A stretch of DNA of 64,000 bases from Pseudomonas alloputida (GTDB lineage: Bacteria > Pseudomonadota > Gammaproteobacteria > Pseudomonadales > Pseudomonadaceae), in contig NZ_CP128540.1 in the NCBI RefSeq assembly GCF_021283545.2, forward strand, positions 2,205,501 through 2,269,500, in the 5' to 3' direction. Below the pieces are notes generated by a model. The model searched no databases, was not told the origin of the DNA, and saw nothing but the letters and a program-made list of their open reading frames with translations. The translations under genes were made by a program, and so were the position numbers. Shown here in pieces: positions 9,813 through 18,423 of the stretch (positions are counted from its first letter, which is position 1; every line of letters starts with the position of its first letter).

Positions 9813-11192
9813 TCAAGCCTGCTCCTTGCCCTCCGGCAAGAACCAGTTCAGCACCAGCGCACAAATCCCCCCGGTAGCCACACCCGACTCCAGCACATTG
9901 CGAATCGCCGCCGGCATGTGCGCCAGGAACTCTGGCACCTGCGCCACACCCAGGCCCAGTGCCAACGACACGGCAATAATCAGCAGCGCCCGACGGTCCA
10001 GCCGGGTGCTGGCCAGAATATTGATCCCCGACGCCGCAACCGCACCAAACATGACCATCGCCGCGCCGCCCAGCACCGGCTCCGGCACGGCCTGAATCAC
10101 CCCGGCAACACTCGGGAACAGACCCAGCAACACCAGCATCACGGCAATCCACATACCGATATGACGGCTGGCAATACCGGTCAGCTGAATCACCCCGTTG
10201 TTCTGGGCAAAAATCGAGCTAGGGAAGGTGTTGAACAGACCGGCCAGCAGCGAGTTGGCGCCGTTGACCAGCACGCCCCCCTTGATCCGCTGCATCCACA
10301 TCGGCCCTTCGACCGGCTGGCGCGACACCTTGCTGGTGGCGGTAACGTCACCGATGGCTTCCAGCGAAGTGACCAGGTAGATCACCAGCATCGGAATGAA
10401 CAGCGCCCACGAGAAGCCCAGGCCAAAGTGCAGCGGTGTCGGCACCTGGAACAGCGCGGCCTCGTGCATGCCGGTAAAGTCCAGGCGGCCCAGGTATCCG
10501 GCCAGCGCATAGCCGACCGCCAGGGCGATGACGATGGCGCAGCTGCGCATCCACACCACCGGGATACGGTTGAGAACGACGATGATCGCCAGTACCACGC
10601 CCGACATCAGCAGGTTTTCGCCATTGGCAAAGGTGCCATTGGCCATGGCACCAAAGCCACCGCCCATGCTGATCAGGCCGACCTTGATCAGCGTCAGGCC
10701 GATCATCAACACCACGATGCCAGTCACCAGCGGGGTGATCAGGCGTTTGACGAAGGGCAGGATGCGCGACACGCCCATCTCGACGAACGAGCCCGCGATT
10801 ACTACGCCAAAAATGGCTGCCATTACGCCTTCAACCGGCGTGCCTTGCTTGACCATCAGCGCACCGCCGGCAATCAGCGGGCCGACGAAGTTGAAGCTGG
10901 TGCCCTGAACGATCAGCAGCCCCGCGCCAAATGGGCCGAAGCGTTTGCACTGGACGAAGGTGGCGATACCCGAGATCACCAGCGACATCGAAACGATCAA
11001 ATTGGTATCACGTGCAGATACACCCAACGCCTGGCAGATCAGCAGGCCAGGGGTGACGATCGGCACGATGATCGCCAGCAGGTGCTGCAGGGCTGCCAGC
11101 AGGCCGATCAACAGCCGTGGCTTGTCCTCCAGACCAAGCACCAGTTCATTGGCAGGCGCCCCTGCGCCTGGGCTGTGTTCGTGTGAGCTCAT
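9813..11192 (-). CDS. Nucleobase:cation symporter-2 family permease (uracil/xanthine type)
   Basis: Inner-membrane purine or pyrimidine uptake carrier. The 459-aa protein has about 12-14 hydrophobic segments and the NCS2 signatures GTSFNFVGP, TSLEAIGDVTATSKVS and QNNGVIQLTGIASRHIG. The stretch QPVEGPMWMQRIKGGVLVNGANSL resembles the xanthine permeases XanP/XanQ rather than UraA, so xanthine or urate is as likely a substrate as uracil. The start at 11192 (MSSHEHSPG) is chosen because upstream in-frame ATGs encode a tail without family match. Terminators flank the gene, so it is a single-gene unit. Confidence 0.88.
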   Translation of the reverse strand: MSSHEHSPGAGAPANELVLGLEDKPRLLIGLLAALQHLLAIIVPIVTPGLLICQALGVSARDTNLIVSMSLVISGIATFVQCKRFGPFGAGLLIVQGTSFNFVGPLIAGGALMVKQGTPVEGVMAAIFGVVIAGSFVEMGVSRILPFVKRLITPLVTGIVVLMIGLTLIKVGLISMGGGFGAMANGTFANGENLLMSGVVLAIIVVLNRIPVVWMRSCAIVIALAVGYALAGYLGRLDFTGMHEAALFQVPTPLHFGLGFSWALFIPMLVIYLVTSLEAIGDVTATSKVSRQPVEGPMWMQRIKGGVLVNGANSLLAGLFNTFPSSIFAQNNGVIQLTGIASRHIGMWIAVMLVLLGLFPSVAGVIQAVPEPVLGGAAMVMFGAVAASGINILASTRLDRRALLIIAVSLALGLGVAQVPEFLAHMPAAIRNVLESGVATGGICALVLNWFLPEGKEQA

Positions 11193-11312
11193 TGCTGAAA
11201 GCCGCCCCGGAAGAAAAAAGGAGCGCATTCTACGGGGTGATGGCGGATAGCGGTAGAGAAAACGGGATGACGGCACGAGCATCCTGCAGCTCAACCCATT
11301 TCCAGCGCCCAC

Positions 11313-11335
11313 AAAAAAGCCCGCCGAAGCGGGCT
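11313..11335 (-). terminator. Rho-independent terminator of the Bax-inhibitor-1 gene
   Basis: Stem AGCCCGC/GCGGGCT with a CGAA tetraloop, followed on the minus strand by a run of six T's, 21 bp after the stop of the gene at 11356. Confidence 0.9.
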
Positions 11336-11355
11336 TCTTGCGGTACAGCAATCAA

Positions 11356-12027
11356 TCAGTCGTCACGACCCATGATGCCAAACAATTGCAGCAGGCTGAC
11401 AAACAGGTTGTAGATCGACACATACAGGCTGATGGTTGCCATGATGTAGTTACGTTCGCCACCATGAATGATCGCGCTGGTCTGGAACAGGATGCAGACC
11501 GACGAGAACAGCACGAAGCCAGCGCTGATAGCCAGTTGCAGGCCGCTGATCTGGAAGAAGAAGCTGGCAACGACAGCACCCAGCAGAACGAAGAAGCCCG
11601 CAGTGATGAAGCCACTCAGGAAGCTCATGTCCTTGCGGGTGATCAGCACGTAGGCCGACAGACCACCAAACACCAGCGCAGTCATGGCAAACGCGGAGCT
11701 CACTACCTCGGCGCCACCGGCCATGCCCAGGTAACGGTTGAGGATCGGGCCGAGGATGAAGCCCATGAAACCGGTGAGCGCGAAGGTGGACACCAGGCCC
11801 CAGGCCGAATCACGCAGTTTGTTGGTAAGGAAGAACAGCCCGTAGAAGCCGATTAGCACCACGAACACGTTCGGGTAGCCGACGCGCATCTGCTGGGCAA
11901 CGAAAGCCATGACACCGCTGAAGGCGAGGGTAAGCGCCAGCAGGCTGTACGTGTTGCGCAGGACCTTGCTGATCTCCTGCTGCTCGACCTGCTGGCCGTG
12001 GTGGACGGCGTAATCCTGTTCGCGCAT
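11356..12027 (-). CDS. Bax inhibitor-1 / YccA family membrane protein
   Basis: The 223-aa protein has a polar N-terminus (MREQDYAVHHGQQVEQQEISKVL) and about seven membrane helices, ending on the short polar tail GIMGRDD with the conserved acidic pair. BI-1/YccA proteins are pH-sensitive calcium-leak channels in characterised members; YccA also interacts with FtsH in E. coli. A GGAGT-type ribosome site precedes the ATG. It is divergent from the tRNA-Ser gene and is a common core gene in pseudomonads. Confidence 0.9.
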   Translation of the reverse strand: MREQDYAVHHGQQVEQQEISKVLRNTYSLLALTLAFSGVMAFVAQQMRVGYPNVFVVLIGFYGLFFLTNKLRDSAWGLVSTFALTGFMGFILGPILNRYLGMAGGAEVVSSAFAMTALVFGGLSAYVLITRKDMSFLSGFITAGFFVLLGAVVASFFFQISGLQLAISAGFVLFSSVCILFQTSAIIHGGERNYIMATISLYVSIYNLFVSLLQLFGIMGRDD

Positions 12028-12113
12028 GGCGACACTCCTTGGTAAACCTGTGGTTTCGGACGTTCAGATGCTAGGAGTCTATCAGAGCTCCTGCAACCCG
12101 CGACACAGAGAGT

Positions 12114-12141
12114 TTGACAGCGTGTTTCATTAAGGTATTAT
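12114..12141 (+). promoter_or_regulatory. Sigma-70 promoter of tRNA-Ser
   Basis: A perfect -35 box TTGACA (12114-12119) and a -10 box TATTAT (12136-12141) are separated by 16 bp. They are followed by a GC-rich discriminator (GGCGGCCGC), the arrangement seen in stringently controlled stable-RNA promoters. The tRNA starts 20 bp after the -10 box. Confidence 0.75.
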
Positions 12142-12160
12142 GGCGGCCGCAAAACGAGCT

Positions 12161-12248
12161 GGAAGCGTGGCCGAGTGGTTTAAGGCAACGGTCTTGAAAA
12201 CCGTCGATGGGCAACTATCCTAGAGTTCGAATCTCTACGCTTCCGCCA
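12161..12248 (+). tRNA. tRNA-Ser (anticodon TGA)
   Basis: An 88-nt class II tRNA with the acceptor stem GGAAGCG/CGCTTCC, discriminator G and an encoded CCA at 12246-12248. The anticodon TGA lies at 12195-12197 inside the ACGGT/ACCGT stem, and there is a long variable arm and a TTCGAAT T-loop. Its 3' end marks the boundary between core genome and the mobile element, a standard tRNA-Ser integration hotspot. Confidence 0.97.
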
Positions 12249-12260
12249 CTAATTCTCATT

Positions 12261-12288
12261 AAAGCCCTGATTTTTCGGGGCTTTTTTG
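12261..12288 (+). terminator. Terminator after tRNA-Ser
   Basis: A short stem AGCCC/GGGCT around an AT-rich loop, followed by a run of T's, lies 13 bp after the tRNA. Confidence 0.8.
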
Positions 12289-12303
12289 TGCCTGTGTGTT
12301 TTT

Positions 12304-12325
12304 GGTCCCCCATCTGGTCCCCCAT
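12304..12325 (+). repeat. Tandem 10-bp direct repeat next to the tRNA
   Basis: GGTCCCCCAT occurs twice, separated by CT. It lies about 55 bp from the 3' end of the tRNA, where integrase arm sites or remnants of an attachment region would be expected. No function can be assigned from sequence alone. Confidence 0.45.
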
Positions 12326-12468
12326 TTTTAGTGTGGCTTATGCTGGTTTGCTGCGGATTGTGATGGACATATGGCCTAGCAACTCACGTTTGGAAGGGAG
12401 CGATTTTTCCAAGGCAGCCTAGGTATGCTTGGCTCTTGCCGGCAGCTATCGACCCGGCGCCTGAATAT

Positions 12469-12516
12469 TGGGGTCGCTTCGCGACACATCGCCGATACGC
12501 GCGGCTCTCACAGAGG
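12469..12516 (+). repeat. REP-like element
   Basis: The stretch starts TTGGGGTCGCTTCGCGACAC and continues through ATCGCC to GGCTCTCACAG. It has the same layout as the REP copies near 6.2 kb (palindromic head, ATCGC, purine-poor tail) with several substitutions, so it looks like a decayed P. putida REP. Confidence 0.5.
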
Positions 12517-12668
12517 CTGGCGCAGGTCTGGAAGCTGGTGATATTCCTATGGGAACCGGTTTGCCGCGATGAGGCCTGAACTGCTAAACACAAGGCCTTG
12601 GATCGATGCCGGCCATCAGACCGTCGCTATCGTCCTATGATGGATCAACGTAGCAGAATGGGCAGAGC

Positions 12669-12878
12669 ATGAAGCGAACCTTGGAAGGCATGGCCAAAGC
12701 CGGCGAGCCGCTACTGCGCGAAGCCCTTGATGCGATAAGGGCGCATCAGGCCGCGCAAGATAACGGGGCATCTCCAGAGACAATCGAGCGGCTTAGAGTG
12801 TTGGCTGACTCCGTTTATCACGCGGTAGTGGATTTCCAGGTGCTTGAAGCCGGCAGTCTGTCTGAATCAATTCACTGA
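12669..12878 (+). CDS. Small hypothetical protein, first of a tandem paralogous pair
   Basis: The 69-aa protein (MKRTLEGMAKAGEPLLREAL...) is not recognised. It is predicted to be helical, soluble and without a signal peptide. From residue 20 on it aligns without gaps to the next gene: both share a core of the form A.(E/D)A(I/M)R..(H/Y)..AQD.GA....ERLR..A(D/E)S...AV.D(F/Y)Q. The two genes are separated by 13 bp and probably form an operon. A toxin-antitoxin or regulator role is possible but nothing in the sequence proves it. Confidence 0.6.
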   Translation: MKRTLEGMAKAGEPLLREALDAIRAHQAAQDNGASPETIERLRVLADSVYHAVVDFQVLEAGSLSESIH

Positions 12879-12891
12879 TATCGAGGCACTG

Positions 12892-13098
12892 ATGCCCAAA
12901 CAGTCGAAGTTTTTGCCGCCCGACCACCCAGCCTACACCGAGGCAATTGAGGCAATGCGCCGTTACCACGAAGCTCAGGATACCGGCGCGCCTGCGATAG
13001 AGGTGGAAAGATTACGCCTGATAGCTGAGTCTCTGTTCCAAGCTGTAACCGACTATCAAATGAAAGCCTTTGGCCACGGCGGCGGAACTGTTCACTGA
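12892..13098 (+). CDS. Small hypothetical protein, second of a tandem paralogous pair
   Basis: The 68-aa protein begins MPKQSKFLPPDHPAYTEAIE; the ATG at 12892 is chosen over one at 12844, which lies inside the upstream gene. It is a paralogue of the preceding protein: the cores line up over roughly 45 residues with matching AQD.GA, VERLR and AES/ADS blocks, and both end in a histidine (SIH and TVH). The pair looks like a local duplication. The function is unknown. Confidence 0.6.
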   Translation: MPKQSKFLPPDHPAYTEAIEAMRRYHEAQDTGAPAIEVERLRLIAESLFQAVTDYQMKAFGHGGGTVH

Positions 13099-13719
13099 TT
13101 GGCAGTTGCGCGGAAGATGAAGCGTCCTGCTGAGTGTCTGTTTTTGACCCCATTGCGGACTTCCGGATGTTAGCGCCGCTGCTCGGCCCATCGCCTGCAA
13201 GCGCGACTCCCACAGGTGTTTCGCGGATCTGGAAGCTGGGCGGCTAAAATCGGTTATGGCGCCTACGCTGACAACATGAAGTCTCTGATCAACATCTGCT
13301 TTGGGTCGGTTAACGCCTCTGGACCGGGCTGACCATCGTTGCCTTAACGAGCACCCGGGCTATCCACATCCGAAGTCCTGACTCGGTCTCACTTTTCGTG
13401 GGTTTCAGCTTTAGCTTTCAGTCCAGCCTCAGGGCTTCAGCATCAGTATTTGAAACGTAAGCCTGGAAATGGTCGCGGGCGAACTCCTCGCTGTTGCTTT
13501 AGGCTTTCGTTAAGCTTCGGCGAACTGCGCCGATTTACCTCGCTTTTGGCTAAGGTCCGTCCGTCACAACCGATCAACGCGTCGGCGAGGTAGAGGTATG
13601 GGGATCTAGGTACCCGGTCGAGACGCCTCTATAGGGGCCTAAGCAGTCTTGGAGGTAATGCATCAAAGCCTAAGCTGTGCCATCATTGTGCCCACCGGAC
13701 CTGTAAATAGTAGGAAGCT
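13099..13719. other. Intergenic stretch without a supported gene
   Basis: About 620 bp with no credible reading frame. It holds a REP-like fragment (13175-13216) and then GC-mixed sequence with several short open frames lacking ribosome sites or family features. This is where an integrase might be expected in a tRNA-linked element; I could not find even a recognisable fragment of one. Confidence 0.5.
13175..13216 (+). repeat. REP-like fragment
   Basis: CGGCCCATCGCC followed by GCGACTCCCACAGG matches the tail half of P. putida REP sequences. The palindromic head is only partly preserved. Confidence 0.45.
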
Positions 13720-14982
13720 ATGAATCTCATTGATAGTGTGATGATTAAAGGTTTTTGGGGGAATCACGAAGTATCCTTCAAAGCAAGCGAGGATTTGAAT
13801 TTCCTCATCGGTCCAAATGGTTCAGGTAAATCCACTACGCTCAAAATAATCTCTGGCGTTCTTCGCGCTGACAAAGATTACCTCTCTGAGCTTGACTTTG
13901 AGTCGGTTCGTATAAATTTGAAGGATCCACGCTCCAAGCGAAAACCATATATTGAAGTAGTTAAAAATCTTGGGGTGCCATTCTTTCATTGTGATTATAA
14001 GATTGTAGAGTCTTCTACTGAAAAACCCTATGCGTATGTTTTGAGTGATGTGGATGGTTATGATACGGTTAGCAAGGGCTCGTTTTTTATAAGAGCTCAG
14101 TTAGCTGGGAGTACTGCCGCGAGCCGTACTCTAGCAAAGCATCTCTCTGAAATGGTGTCTTTGACTTGGCTATCTGTTCAGCGAGCCGCTTCGCTGAAGG
14201 GGCCAGGTGGAAATGATCCGGTTGATTTGAGGTTGGATGATTTCTCGAATCGATTGGTTAGATACCTTTCCTCTTTGAGTAAGCAGGTGAATGCTCTGCA
14301 TGAGCGTTTTCAAGAACATGTATTCTTATCTTTGCTGGTCAAGGAGAATGACAAGGTGGCAGCCCTTCCTGGGCGTGAGAAGGTCGACAGTGAAAAGCAG
14401 GCACTCCTACAAATATTTTCTGAATTTAAGTTGGACAAAAGAAGTTACCAAAAGAAGCTAGATGGACATTTTGGTATGCTGGAGGATCTCCGAGGGCGAT
14501 GGGGTAAAAGTACAGATCTCAAACCGGCCGACTTTATGGCGATTTTCTCCCTGCACAGAATCGAAAGTACCGTGGATGTCTGGGAGGGTATCACCAAAGA
14601 GAAAAATCGGATTGTTTCTTCTCGGGATCTTTTCTTAGCTATACTGAATAAATTGCTTTTGAAGAAAACCATTTCGCTCAATGAGCGTAATGAGTTAGTG
14701 ATTAAGACTGAATCTGGAAAAATTTTGAAGCCCTCCCAGCTTTCTTCTGGGGAAAAGCAGATCATCGTTATTCTTGGTGAGGCTTTGCTGCAGGAAGGTC
14801 AAAGCTTTATATATATGGCAGATGAGCCTGAGATTTCGCTTCACGTAGCTTGGCAAGAAAGTTTGGCAAAAAATATAAAAAGCCTTAATCCTGCCGCTCA
14901 GATTGTCTTCGCTACCCATTCCCCTGATGTGGTCGGGGCCAACCAAGATCGTTTGATTCACATGGATCGCTGCGTGAAATGA
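13720..14982 (+). CDS. ariA: AriA-like AAA ATPase of a PARIS anti-phage system
   Basis: ABC-type ATPase of the SMC/OLD class. Residues 31-38 form Walker A (GPNGSGKS). An ABC-like signature SSGEKQ lies at 342-347, Walker B with the catalytic glutamate (MADEPE) at 366-371, and the switch histidine (ATHSP) at 398-402; a helical, charged insert (about 130-300) lies between the lobes. Its stop overlaps the next gene by 4 bp. A single such ATPase followed by a DUF4435 protein is the layout of PARIS, in which AriA senses phage anti-restriction proteins and releases AriB. The gene is AT-rich with codon use unlike the flanking genes, a sign of transfer. The 420-aa length fits AriA. The PARIS call rests on domain pairing and motifs. 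Confidence 0.82.
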   Translation: MNLIDSVMIKGFWGNHEVSFKASEDLNFLIGPNGSGKSTTLKIISGVLRADKDYLSELDFESVRINLKDPRSKRKPYIEVVKNLGVPFFHCDYKIVESSTEKPYAYVLSDVDGYDTVSKGSFFIRAQLAGSTAASRTLAKHLSEMVSLTWLSVQRAASLKGPGGNDPVDLRLDDFSNRLVRYLSSLSKQVNALHERFQEHVFLSLLVKENDKVAALPGREKVDSEKQALLQIFSEFKLDKRSYQKKLDGHFGMLEDLRGRWGKSTDLKPADFMAIFSLHRIESTVDVWEGITKEKNRIVSSRDLFLAILNKLLLKKTISLNERNELVIKTESGKILKPSQLSSGEKQIIVILGEALLQEGQSFIYMADEPEISLHVAWQESLAKNIKSLNPAAQIVFATHSPDVVGANQDRLIHMDRCVK

Positions 14983-15872
14983 CATTTACAAGAACTGTGT
15001 CAGGTCGATCGAATTTGCCTGCGTTTTTGGGCGTCAGTATGGTGGTCTATACAGAGGGTGGCGAGTTCAATAAAGAGAAAAAACAAAGCGACTGTTCAAT
15101 TGATGCGGTTTTTTGGAAAGGATTTTTTTCACGATTTTTACCAGGTCTGAGTTATGAAATTAGACCTCTTGGCTCAAAGGATAATTTATTGCCTTATGCT
15201 CAAGATGTTGCCGCATCAAAAATATCCAATACCATAGTGGCTATGGATAGAGATCATGATCATCATCGCCATTGTTTGATTGATCATCCGTTTGTTCTCT
15301 ATACATATGGTTACAGCTGGGAGAACGATGCTTGGCAAGCTGAAGCTATTATCTCTAAGCTTGAGAGAATTTCTGTGAAAGGCGTTAGTGCTGAAGCTGC
15401 AGAAGTGATTAGAGTTAAGTGTCGTAATTTTTTGGTGGATTTCAATAGGTTGATTTTTGTAGATGTGCTCTGCTCGCTAAAAAGGGTGCAGGGAATTCAT
15501 CGTGAAAAATTCTGGGCGTATGTTGATGTTCGTGATTCTAATAGATATAGAGTCAAGAAAGAATCTTTTAGGAAGTTAATTGGCACCATTAAGTCGGGTA
15601 GAGTGGAAAAATTTCAGTTTAGTGGTTGCGATAGGGTTGTGGCAGCCCGCGACTGTTACGGTAAGTTGTGGGCAAAATTTTTGTATGGGATTTTTTGTGA
15701 GTGTTTTCGTGATGTTACAGGTCAAAAAAATCTGAATAGAGAAATGGCGGATGTATTGGTCGCTGAGCATTTTCAGTATACGGATCTAGACAAGGATCCG
15801 GATTTGAAAAATTATTATCAGGGTATGGCCTCGGCTTTGCGTGCACGAGTCGCTGATGCTACTCGAATATAG
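14979..15872 (+). CDS. ariB: AriB-like DUF4435 (TOPRIM/OLD-type) effector of a PARIS system
   Basis: The 297-aa DUF4435 protein is the predicted toxic effector of the pair. TOPRIM-like acidic residues are visible: a glutamate in VVYTEGG at position 26, and an acidic cluster in AMDRDHD (90-94). As I recall, E26 of the studied E. coli AriB is the catalytic glutamate, which would match exactly. In the family, AriB released from AriA stops translation by cleaving host tRNA. The 4-bp overlap with ariA implies coupled translation. Like ariA the gene is strikingly AT-rich (long A/T runs), unlike neighbours at about 60% GC. Another DUF4435 nuclease type is the main alternative. Confidence 0.82.
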   Translation: MTFTRTVSGRSNLPAFLGVSMVVYTEGGEFNKEKKQSDCSIDAVFWKGFFSRFLPGLSYEIRPLGSKDNLLPYAQDVAASKISNTIVAMDRDHDHHRHCLIDHPFVLYTYGYSWENDAWQAEAIISKLERISVKGVSAEAAEVIRVKCRNFLVDFNRLIFVDVLCSLKRVQGIHREKFWAYVDVRDSNRYRVKKESFRKLIGTIKSGRVEKFQFSGCDRVVAARDCYGKLWAKFLYGIFCECFRDVTGQKNLNREMADVLVAEHFQYTDLDKDPDLKNYYQGMASALRARVADATRI

Positions 15873-15906
15873 AGGTTGATCTGTGGGGTTGTCTGTGGTG
15901 ATGTCT

Positions 15907-16056
15907 TTATTTTTTGATAATTTTGAATGCGTTTTTGTCATTCTCATGGCCTGGAGATAAGGCAATGCTAAAGTCCCCTTGTTGGATCTCGATAGTTTTG
16001 CGGGAGTCATTAGTTGCAATGACGATTCCATCGAGAATCCATAATTTTGGATCTGT
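15907..16056 (-). pseudogene. Possible C-terminal remnant of a lost gene
   Basis: A 49-codon open stretch on the minus strand, between the PARIS operon and the relaxase gene, encodes a protein-like sequence (LWILDGIVIATNDSRKTIE...). It has no ATG, GTG or TTG start and is closed upstream by a TAA. It looks like the tail of a gene whose front was removed when the neighbouring DNA was inserted. The family is not recognised. Confidence 0.3.
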
Positions 16057-16081
16057 TTAAGTGGCTAGATGCAGGTTGGAG

Positions 16082-16819
16082 TTACTTGACCAGTACGAGA
16101 TGTGAATTATCCGCAGGCAGGGCAGCGAAAATATCTGTTGAGCTGTTCAGTAAGTATCCATTCAGAATGTTCGTTTTGCGAGGACCTCTCACAGTGCAAG
16201 CCCAAATGTTTTGCCCATTAGACCTTTTCCGATGAATGCCCAGTTTCTCAAATTGACGCTGAACGCGCCGCCAATGCTCGATCTGGTTGCTTCCATCAGA
16301 CTGCTCCGGTTGCTCGGCAGCATAGCGCTGGAAAATGCCCGGTGTGACCAGGAAGAAAGTACCGTCCACCGTATGGACCTTGGCCTTACTGTCGTTGATC
16401 ACTAAGCGATGACTGTTAACTCCCTCGCGCAGCCACTCGATAAAGGCCTGCCCCACGGAATACTGTGGTGGAGGAGTGGCAGATTGAGCCATCTCAACAG
16501 CTGATCCACTCTCGCGTTCGCCCTGCACTTGCAACATGTCCATAAGGTCGTCGAGGTAGTCGAATTCCTGATTCTGCAGCACGGCGCCGGCTTGTTTTGC
16601 TTCTGGTGTTGCAGGCGGCTGATCCGGGGCCGACTCGTTGGTTTCGCTGGTCGGTAGTGGGCCATCCATCATCGGCTCTACCGTGCCGCTAAAGTAATCT
16701 GGCCTCGGCTCATTGGCCCAGATCAGGCTCGGCTGCAGGCGAAGAAAGGTAAAGCGATGTTGCCAGTCATCCTCTGAAACGGTGGCGCTCCACACCGCTT
16801 TGCCCTCTGGTGTCACATC
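16082..16819 (-). pseudogene. MobH (TraI_2) relaxase, C-terminal fragment downstream of the IS66 insertion
   Basis: The fragment resumes right after the IS66 target duplication at DVTPEGKAVW and carries the TraI_2 C-terminal domain (GQAFIEWLREGVNSHRLVINDSKAKVHTV, then FLVTPGIFQRY). It ends at a TAA (minus strand) at 16082. In frame with the front part (18869-19849) it restores a single 573-codon gene once the IS and one 8-bp repeat are removed. An internal ATG at 16849 could start a peptide from IS sequence, but this would not be a functional relaxase. Confidence 0.85.
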
Positions 16820-16872
16820 CACCAGTCGTAACCGATCCATGAACCCCACCTACCACAAGGTGGAAGCCAAAG

Positions 16873-18405
16873 TTACCGTGGCATCTCTGGCGAACAGTTC
16901 CATGGCAGCAGCGCTTCGTAGTCTGCTACCGATGAGGCGTGCGGCAGTCGCTCCAGGACGTGGCGCAGCCACGTATAGGGCTCTTGGCCGTTGACCTTGG
17001 CGGTTTCGACCAAGCTGTAGATCTGCGCGCTAGCCGTGGCTCCCTTGGGCGTGTCACTGAACAGCCAAGCTTTGCGCCCGATCACAAACGGCTTTATGGC
17101 CCGCTCTGCCAGGTTGTTGTCGATCGGCAGGTGGCCCGCCTCGACATACCGCTCCAGGCGGTTCCAGTTGTTTGCCAGGTAAAGCACCGCCTTGCCCAGT
17201 ACGCTTTGCGGTGTCACCTGTGAGTGCGTCTTGTCGAGCCAACTTTTCAACTGCTCAAGGATCGGCAGGCTTCGTTCCTGACGACCGATGAATCGCTGTT
17301 CATCGCTGGCATCCTTGAGGTCGCGTTCGATGCCATACAGTTTGTTGATCATCGTCAGCGCAACATCGGCGCGACCGCTCTTGCCCTTAGGCTGCACCTT
17401 CTGCGCTTCGACGAATTTACGCCGGACATGCGCCATGCACGCCAGTCGTTCAACGCCCGGCTGTAGCGCCAACGCGTTGTAACCGGCGTAATCATCGGTC
17501 ATCACGTAACCGCGATAGCCCTCCAGCAGGCGCAGCGGCACCTCCTGCGCGCGGCTGGTGGTGTAATCGAACAGCACGACTTGTCGATCAGGCGGGCCAC
17601 TGGCCTGCACCCACATCCAGGATTGACTGGTCGGATCACGATCCGGCTCTTTGAGCACCTGCACGCGAGTTTCATCGCAATGGATCACCGGGCTTTCCAG
17701 CAGGCGGTCACGCATCAGGTTCAGCAGTGGCTGAAAGTGTTCGCTGCACTGGATGACCCAGCGGGCCAGGGTTTGCCGGGGGATCTCGATACCATGTCGG
17801 TTCAGCACCGTTTCGAAGCGGTGCAGCGGCAGGCCATCGACGTACTTGGTGGTTAGCAACATCGCCAGCACGCTGGGACTGGCCATGCTCTTTTCAATCA
17901 ATTGGGCCGGCTTGTCAGCGGTGACCGGCGCGGTTTCGCAGCCACGGCAGCCATAGATTTTGCGTACGTGTTTAAGCACACGGATCTGCATCGGCACGAT
18001 GTCGAGTTGTTCGCTGGTTTGCTCGCCAACCACGTGTTTGCGGCAACCACAGGCGCAAGTCAGTTCGTGCTCGGGCAAGTCATGAATGACTTCAATGCGT
18101 GGCAGGTCAGCCGACAGTGGCTTGCGTTTGCCGCGCTGCTTGCTTGGCGCAACAACTTCTTCGTCGGCATCATCAGCGGTAGGTACCCACTGACTTTCGG
18201 GTTCATTGAACAACGCCAGTTGGGGCGTGTTGGACTCGACGGTTTGCTCGGACTTGCGATTGAATAATCGGTCACGCAGCAGCTTGACCTGTTCTTTAAG
18301 GTCGACGATCTGACCTTTGTCGACCGTGCGCTCGGCCAACAACTGCGCAAGCAGTAGTTTGAGCGCGGCAGGGTCGTCAGGAAGGTTATCGGGCACTGAA
18401 ATCAT
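16873..18405 (-). CDS. tnpC: IS66-family transposase TnpC
   Basis: DDE transposase of the IS66 group. The 510-aa protein has an N-terminal leucine-rich coiled coil (about 10-50, [24 protein letters not shown]). A zinc-finger region with CACGCRKH and CRGCE follows (about 118-155), then the catalytic core with [20 protein letters not shown] and [16 protein letters not shown]. The C-terminal IS66 tail ends DYEALLPWN. The gene is intact. Confidence 0.95.
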   Translation of the reverse strand: MISVPDNLPDDPAALKLLLAQLLAERTVDKGQIVDLKEQVKLLRDRLFNRKSEQTVESNTPQLALFNEPESQWVPTADDADEEVVAPSKQRGKRKPLSADLPRIEVIHDLPEHELTCACGCRKHVVGEQTSEQLDIVPMQIRVLKHVRKIYGCRGCETAPVTADKPAQLIEKSMASPSVLAMLLTTKYVDGLPLHRFETVLNRHGIEIPRQTLARWVIQCSEHFQPLLNLMRDRLLESPVIHCDETRVQVLKEPDRDPTSQSWMWVQASGPPDRQVVLFDYTTSRAQEVPLRLLEGYRGYVMTDDYAGYNALALQPGVERLACMAHVRRKFVEAQKVQPKGKSGRADVALTMINKLYGIERDLKDASDEQRFIGRQERSLPILEQLKSWLDKTHSQVTPQSVLGKAVLYLANNWNRLERYVEAGHLPIDNNLAERAIKPFVIGRKAWLFSDTPKGATASAQIYSLVETAKVNGQEPYTWLRHVLERLPHASSVADYEALLPWNCSPEMPR

Positions 18406-18423
18406 GGCCCGGATTATACCCGG

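Noticed and set aside
9771..11186. 471-codon plus-strand frame opposite the permease
   Set aside because: It is extremely rich in His, Gln, Asp and Arg, which is what an antisense of membrane codons gives; the permease motifs are unambiguous.
12304..12325. Reading the GGTCCCCCAT tandem repeat as a CRISPR-like or attachment site
   Set aside because: Only two 10-bp units 2 bp apart and no second copy seen elsewhere; far too little for an array, and attachment cannot be shown without the other end.
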